From positions 1 to 10,849 of the forward strand of contig JBDUAY010000175.1 in assembly GCA_040004415.1 (NCBI GenBank): a stretch of 10,849 nucleotides of DNA, in the 5' to 3' direction. Positions 7,056 to 10,849 of this stretch are shown piece after piece. Position numbers and translations under genes: made by a program. The notes below the pieces were generated by a model. That model saw nothing but the letters and a program-made list of their open reading frames with translations. It was not told where the DNA came from and searched no databases. Positions within the stretch are counted from its first letter, which is position 1; every line of letters begins with the position of its first letter. The stretch is from JACMLD01 sp040004415 (lineage in GTDB: Bacteria > Bacteroidota > Bacteroidia > Chitinophagales > Chitinophagaceae).

Positions 7056-7817
7056 ATGAAGCCGTTATTGAAACTGATACAGGTTATTTATAGTATTTAT
7101 GTTATACTTCTTTTTGTTATTTTATTGCTGATCATATTTCCTTTTGTGTTGCTGGCTTCCGTTTTTGGTAAGGTAAAAGGTGGAAATATTATTTACCGCA
7201 TTTGCAGTGCCTGGTCGGATGTTTGGTTTCTTTTGATCGGTATTCATCCAAAAAAAATAAAAAAAACAGCGGCACCACGGCCTGGCGACCAATATATTTT
7301 TGTCGCGAACCATATTTCTTTCCTGGATATCGCGATGATCGTAAAAACAATCCGGCAACCTACGCGGCCGCTTGCGAAAGCTGAGATTGCAAAAGTGCCG
7401 GTATTTGGATTCTTATATCGTTACGGCGCTATTATGGTTGATCGCAGCAATGCAGAAAACCGGAAGAAAAGTGTACTTCAACTGAAATCAGTATTAAGAA
7501 AAGGTATTTCGATATTTATTTTTCCGGAAGGAACTTTTAATACAACGCCAGGTCTGTTAAAGGAATTTTACGATGGTGCATTCCGTATTGCGATAGAAAC
7601 ACAAACGCCTTTGTTGCCGGTTATTTTTCCAGACACCGTAAAGCGCTTGCATTACACCAGTGTATTATCTTTTACGCCTGGTGTTTGCCGGGCTTTTTTT
7701 CTAGAACCAATACCGGTAGATAGTTTAACGATTGATGATTTGCCGGCATTGAAGATGAACGTGTATAATACCATGAAAGCTGCATTAAAAGAAATTGCAG
7801 ATGGCGGGATTTTGTGA
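7056..7817 (+). CDS. plsC: PlsC-type 1-acyl-sn-glycerol-3-phosphate acyltransferase
   Basis: Membrane enzyme that adds the second acyl chain to lysophosphatidic acid, giving phosphatidic acid, the precursor of membrane phospholipids. 253 residues, usual size. A hydrophobic segment (about 8-36) anchors the N-terminus. Acyltransferase motif I is NHISFLD with catalytic H86 and D91 (HX4D); motif II lies around VDRSNAENR (128-136); motif III is FPEGT (156-160), which binds the phosphate; motif IV is near LLPVIF. All key residues are present. ATG at 7056 is 18 bp after the stop of the DUF4258-like gene, suggesting one transcript from the promoter upstream of that gene. The exact acyl acceptor is not fixed by sequence: ornithine-lipid or other lysolipid acyltransferases share these motifs, so the symbol is the likeliest rather than a proven one. 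Confidence 0.9.
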   Translation: MKPLLKLIQVIYSIYVILLFVILLLIIFPFVLLASVFGKVKGGNIIYRICSAWSDVWFLLIGIHPKKIKKTAAPRPGDQYIFVANHISFLDIAMIVKTIRQPTRPLAKAEIAKVPVFGFLYRYGAIMVDRSNAENRKKSVLQLKSVLRKGISIFIFPEGTFNTTPGLLKEFYDGAFRIAIETQTPLLPVIFPDTVKRLHYTSVLSFTPGVCRAFFLEPIPVDSLTIDDLPALKMNVYNTMKAALKEIADGGIL

Positions 7818-7832
7818 TGCGTTTAGATGTAT

Positions 7833-7889
7833 CGTGCCACGGTTGATTGGCTCAATTATTTCCCCCCTTGATGCTTTAACCGTGGCACG
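7833..7889. repeat. Perfect 12-bp inverted repeat with 33-nt spacer between acyltransferase gene and priA
   Basis: CGTGCCACGGTT at 7833-7844 is the exact reverse complement of AACCGTGGCACG at 7878-7889; a G-T and an A-T pair extend it inwards. The spacer contains a smaller TTGA/TCAA pairing and a run of six C. No T-run follows on either side, so it is not a standard intrinsic terminator. It may be a REP-like intergenic element that also separates the two transcripts. Confidence 0.6.
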
Positions 7890-7921
7890 TAATACCCTCA
7901 GTGGCCCGGTACATTGAAGCG

Positions 7922-7953
7922 TTGAATAAATAAACAGTTCGTACATTTATTTG
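7922..7953 (+). promoter_or_regulatory. Candidate priA promoter
   Basis: TTTATTTG at 7946-7953 is one mismatch from TAnnTTTG, with GTTG ending at 7924 as a -33-like element and a 21-bp spacer. It ends 12 bp before the TTG start, which would give a very short leader. Confidence 0.35.
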
Positions 7954-7965
7954 TAATAGATCTAC

Positions 7966-10455
7966 TTGAAAGAAGAATCAACACATACGGAAGAATTATT
8001 TAAACCTGTTCACAAGCTGTTTGCAGAAGTCATTATTCCGCTGGCTTTGCCGCGCAATTACACCTGGGCCATACCATCGCATTTACAGGAAGCCGCTAAG
8101 GTTGGTTGCCGGGTAGAGGTGGTGCTGAAAAATAAAAAATATGCTGGCCTGGTAAAGCGCGTGCATACATCGGCTCCGGGTTCTTTTGAGCCCAAAGAAA
8201 TTTTGAATGTGCTGGATACCGAACCCATTGTGTTTGAACAGCAACAGCAGTTCTGGCAATGGATGGCGAATTATTATTTGTGCAGTGAGGGCGAAGTGAT
8301 GCAGGCTGCATTGCCTACGCATTTTAAACTCAGCAGCGAAACCATCTTATTATACAATGACGAAGCAGGTGACGATTTCAGCGGACTTGATAATGAAGAA
8401 TATCTTGTTGCCGAAGCATTACTGATCAAAAAAGAATTGAAGCTGACTGAAGTACAGCAGGTGCTGGATGCAAGTCATGTGTACCCGGTAATAAAACGTT
8501 TGATCGATAAACGCATTTGTTTTGTTTGGGAAGAATTACAACATACCTATAAAGAAAAAAAAGAAACATATGTAACGCTGAACCCGCAATACGATGGCGA
8601 TGATCAGTTAAGCGATCTGCTGAATAATTGGGGACGTGCACCCAAACAAATGGAATTGTTGCTTTCGTTCCTGCACATTTCAAAAACAGAAGGTGAAGTA
8701 ACACAACCAGCATTGCTTAAAAAATCGGGTGCCTCCGCCGCGCAGTTAAAAGGGTTGACCGATAAAAATGTATTGCTGGTAGAAAAAAGATCAGTCGGCC
8801 GGTTAAAGCAATTGCCCCTGGATATCAGTATTGATTTTGTGCTGAGCGATGCACAGCAAATGGCTTTGCAGCAGGTGCGCGATCATTTCATACAAAAAAA
8901 TGTATGTCTTTTGCATGGCGTTACATCCAGTGGCAAAACGCAGTTGTACATGAAACTGATGGAAGAAATGCTGCTGCAGGGTAAACAGGTTTTGTACATG
9001 CTACCGGAGATCGCACTAACGGCACAGATCATACGTCGTTTACAAAAACACTTTGGGGGATACATTCTGATTTACCATTCCAAGTTCAGCCAGAATGAGC
9101 GGGTGGAAATATGGAACAAAGTAAAGACAGGGGAAGCAAGAATTATACTGGGTGCCCGGTCTTCTTTGTTTCTTCCGTTTCATAATCTTGGATTGGTTAT
9201 TTGTGATGAAGAGCACGATACATCTTACAAGCAGCAGGATCCTGCGCCGCGTTATCATGCGCGTGATGCGGCTGTTTATTTTGCATCTTTATTCAATGCA
9301 AAAGTTTTATTGGGAAGTGCTACGCCCTCTGTTGAAAGTTATTTCAATGCCGCAAATGGTAAATATGCGTTGGTTGAACTGAATGAACGTTTTGGAAATA
9401 TACCGATGCCGGTGATTGAAATCATCGATACCAAACAGATGAAGATGCCCGATAAGAGCAAGGTCATCATATCAATACCGATGAAAGATGCGGTGGAAGC
9501 CAGTTTGCAAAAGGGCCGGCAGGTAATTTTATTTCAGAATCGACGTGGTTATTCGCCGTACCAGGTTTGTCAGACCTGTGGCTGGATACCTCATTGCAAA
9601 CAATGTGATGTATCGCTGAGTTATCATAAAACAAAGGGCAAACTACTTTGCCATTATTGCGGCACTGTCTACCCGTTGGTGTATACCTGTGAGGCCTGCG
9701 GCAATCATTTGTTTGCACAGCAAAATTTTGGTACGGAAAGAATTGAAGAAGCGCTGCAGGAATTGTTTCCACAGGCAAAAATTGCACGCATGGACGCAGA
9801 CAGTGTCAAAGGCAAGCATGGTCATGATGCATTGATACAATTATTCGAACAGGCGAAGATTGATATTCTGGTGGGAACACAAATGGTGGTGAAAGGTCTC
9901 GATTTTGAAAATGTTGAGCTTGTCGGGATCCTTGATGCCGATGCTATTTTAGGATTTACTGATTTCCGGGTGAATGAAAGAGGATTTCAGTTAATGGAGC
10001 AGGTGAGTGGCCGTGCGGGTAGAAAAGATGTGCAGGGTAAAGTTTTGATACAGGTTCGGAATCCACTGCACCCGGTTTTATTAAAAGTACAGCAGCACGA
10101 CTATAAAAGTTTTTACCAGGAAGAAATAGAAGGAAGACGGCAATTTTTTTATCCACCCTTTTCACGCATTATTAATATTTTGTTCAGGCATAAAGACGCG
10201 GATATAGTCAATGCGGCGTCACTTTTTTTTGCTGCGCAGATGAAGCCTTACCTGGAAAATTATATGATTGGTCCTGCGCAACCGGTTGTAAACAAAGTGC
10301 GCAATTTATTTTTGATGGAGCTGATGCTGAAGCTTCCCAAAGATGGCGCAACCATTCAGAAAGCCAAACAGCTTATTTATACTTCTACTGCGCTGATGCA
10401 CGCAGATAAAAGATTCAGGAGCGTGCAAGTGGTACCTGATATTGACCCGGTATAG
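7966..10455 (+). CDS. priA: Primosomal protein N' / replication restart helicase PriA
   Basis: 3'-to-5' DNA helicase that recognises stalled or recombined forks and starts reloading of the replicative helicase. 829 residues, slightly longer than the E. coli protein (732) as in many Bacteroidota. The N-terminal 3'-end binding domain begins FAEVIIPLALPRNYTW (19-34). Walker A is GVTSSGKT (318-325), Walker B is DEEH (414-417), motif III region is GSATPS. The zinc-binding insertion has all eight cysteines: C535, C538, C544, C547, C562, C565, C575 and C578. Later motifs GTQMVVKG (637-644) and QVSGRAGR (motif VI, ending at R686) are intact, so it looks active. The start is TTG at 7966: an in-frame TAG ends 6 bp upstream and the next in-frame ATG is far inside the conserved N-terminal domain. 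It is separated from the acyltransferase gene by 148 bp with the inverted repeat, so probably has its own promoter. Confidence 0.97.
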   Translation: MKEESTHTEELFKPVHKLFAEVIIPLALPRNYTWAIPSHLQEAAKVGCRVEVVLKNKKYAGLVKRVHTSAPGSFEPKEILNVLDTEPIVFEQQQQFWQWMANYYLCSEGEVMQAALPTHFKLSSETILLYNDEAGDDFSGLDNEEYLVAEALLIKKELKLTEVQQVLDASHVYPVIKRLIDKRICFVWEELQHTYKEKKETYVTLNPQYDGDDQLSDLLNNWGRAPKQMELLLSFLHISKTEGEVTQPALLKKSGASAAQLKGLTDKNVLLVEKRSVGRLKQLPLDISIDFVLSDAQQMALQQVRDHFIQKNVCLLHGVTSSGKTQLYMKLMEEMLLQGKQVLYMLPEIALTAQIIRRLQKHFGGYILIYHSKFSQNERVEIWNKVKTGEARIILGARSSLFLPFHNLGLVICDEEHDTSYKQQDPAPRYHARDAAVYFASLFNAKVLLGSATPSVESYFNAANGKYALVELNERFGNIPMPVIEIIDTKQMKMPDKSKVIISIPMKDAVEASLQKGRQVILFQNRRGYSPYQVCQTCGWIPHCKQCDVSLSYHKTKGKLLCHYCGTVYPLVYTCEACGNHLFAQQNFGTERIEEALQELFPQAKIARMDADSVKGKHGHDALIQLFEQAKIDILVGTQMVVKGLDFENVELVGILDADAILGFTDFRVNERGFQLMEQVSGRAGRKDVQGKVLIQVRNPLHPVLLKVQQHDYKSFYQEEIEGRRQFFYPPFSRIINILFRHKDADIVNAASLFFAAQMKPYLENYMIGPAQPVVNKVRNLFLMELMLKLPKDGATIQKAKQLIYTSTALMHADKRFRSVQVVPDIDPV

Positions 10456-10618
10456 CCGGGAGGCGTGAGCCGTCAATCGTGGGATGTAAGGCGTTATTCG
10501 AACGTCCATTGAAGAATCCATTATGGGAAAATTTTTATTTGGCATCGATACATTTGCTTACAGGTAAACGCCTATAAAAATATCCTCTTTGGAGGCCTGG
10601 AAGTGATTCAGGAAGTGC

Positions 10619-10647
10619 AAAAAAATAAGCCCGACGTAGAAACGGGC
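10619..10647 (-). terminator. Terminator-like hairpin reading leftward
   Basis: GCCCG (10629-10633) and CGGGC (10643-10647) pair with a 9-nt loop. Read on the minus strand the hairpin is followed by TTATTTTTTT, the usual form of an intrinsic terminator. It would stop transcripts entering from the right edge, convergent with priA. The stem is only 5 bp. Confidence 0.45.
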
Positions 10648-10712
10648 AAATCGGTATTATTTACCCAATTAATGCGATGCGAATATCTTATTTCTCTTCT
10701 ATATTTCTCTCC

Positions 10713-10735
10713 GTGGTCGGTGTCCCACCGACCAC
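10713..10735. repeat. Perfect 9-bp palindromic hairpin (REP-like)
   Basis: GTGGTCGGT and ACCGACCAC are exact reverse complements around a 5-nt loop GTCCC. No T-run follows in either direction. Its GC-rich stem and isolated position between genes fit a small interspersed palindromic repeat; I recall similar GTCGGTG palindromes in Bacteroidota intergenic DNA but could not verify it. Confidence 0.55.
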
Positions 10736-10849
10736 TATGAATATCATGGTCTTGAAAATAGTTTGACTCTTACCTGCACGAACTGAGAGGCCTAATCTTC
10801 TTAATGCGATGATCGTTTGCTTTTACGGCTTGCATCCTCCGTAAGATGG

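Larger units (their letters stand above)
10456..10849. other. Gene-free tail after priA
   Basis: 394 bp with no recognised gene. Bases 10458-10491 read on the minus strand as ACGGCTCACGCCTCC-like sequence, resembling a degenerate GGCTCACG intergenic repeat. An ATG at 10524 opens only 14 codons. A second frame is open from about 10511 to 10739 without an early start and gives an ordinary-looking peptide (for example NILFGGLEVIQEVQKN), of unknown origin. At the right edge two minus-strand frames run in from outside and stop at 10770 and 10801; either could be the C-terminal end of a gene beyond the window, but 15-25 codons are too few to judge. TTAATGCGATG occurs at 10669-10679 and again at 10801-10811. 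Confidence 0.5.

Noticed and set aside
7833..7889. Terminal inverted repeats of an insertion sequence
   Set aside because: The arms are only 33 nt apart, leaving no room for a transposase, and no target duplication is visible outside them.
10456..10510. tRNA-like T-arm (GGCGT with ACGTC around TATTCGA)
   Set aside because: The TTCGA is out of register in the loop and there is no acceptor stem, anticodon arm or D arm around it.

Overview
The window looks like chromosomal DNA of a Bacteroidota bacterium, most likely near the Chitinophagaceae. The reasons are moderate GC content, genes without clear Shine-Dalgarno sequences, several matches to the Bacteroidota -7 promoter element TAnnTTTG, and the combination of mtaB, a DUF4258-like protein, a PlsC-type acyltransferase and priA. 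The family-level placement is inference from style and not a computed phylogeny.

Left third, minus strand (1-3980): a drug or solute efflux operon. A lipoprotein membrane-fusion subunit is followed after 15 bp by an AcrB/MexB-type RND permease that runs off the left edge, just short of the position of the essential AcrB Lys940. Any outer-membrane TolC-like gene would lie beyond the edge. Upstream is a gene-free stretch of about 690 bp (3981-4669) holding the likely operon promoter, an operator-like inverted repeat, and a GC-rich, highly structured element ending in a terminator-like hairpin.

Middle, minus strand (4670-6313): mtaB, the radical-SAM tRNA methylthiotransferase that makes ms2t6A, followed by a 98-residue protein that resembles the muconolactone-isomerase/YCII-like ferredoxin fold. 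A 292-bp divergent region (6314-6605) separates this from the right arm and holds overlapping hairpins, a small tandem repeat and promoter-like sites.

Right half, plus strand (6606-10455): a membrane-anchored, cysteine-rich DUF4258-like protein, a 1-acylglycerol-3-phosphate acyltransferase-type enzyme 18 bp downstream, and a complete priA (primosomal replication-restart helicase) starting at TTG. A 12-bp perfect inverted repeat sits between the acyltransferase gene and priA. The last 394 bp contain no convincing gene, but do contain a perfect 9-bp palindrome and a minus-strand terminator-like hairpin.

The genes are mostly housekeeping or common accessory functions, and I see no defence island, mobile element, CRISPR array or RNA gene. 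The unusual layer is in the gaps: each larger intergenic region carries a different palindromic or repeat-like element. No previously undescribed multi-gene system is evident.
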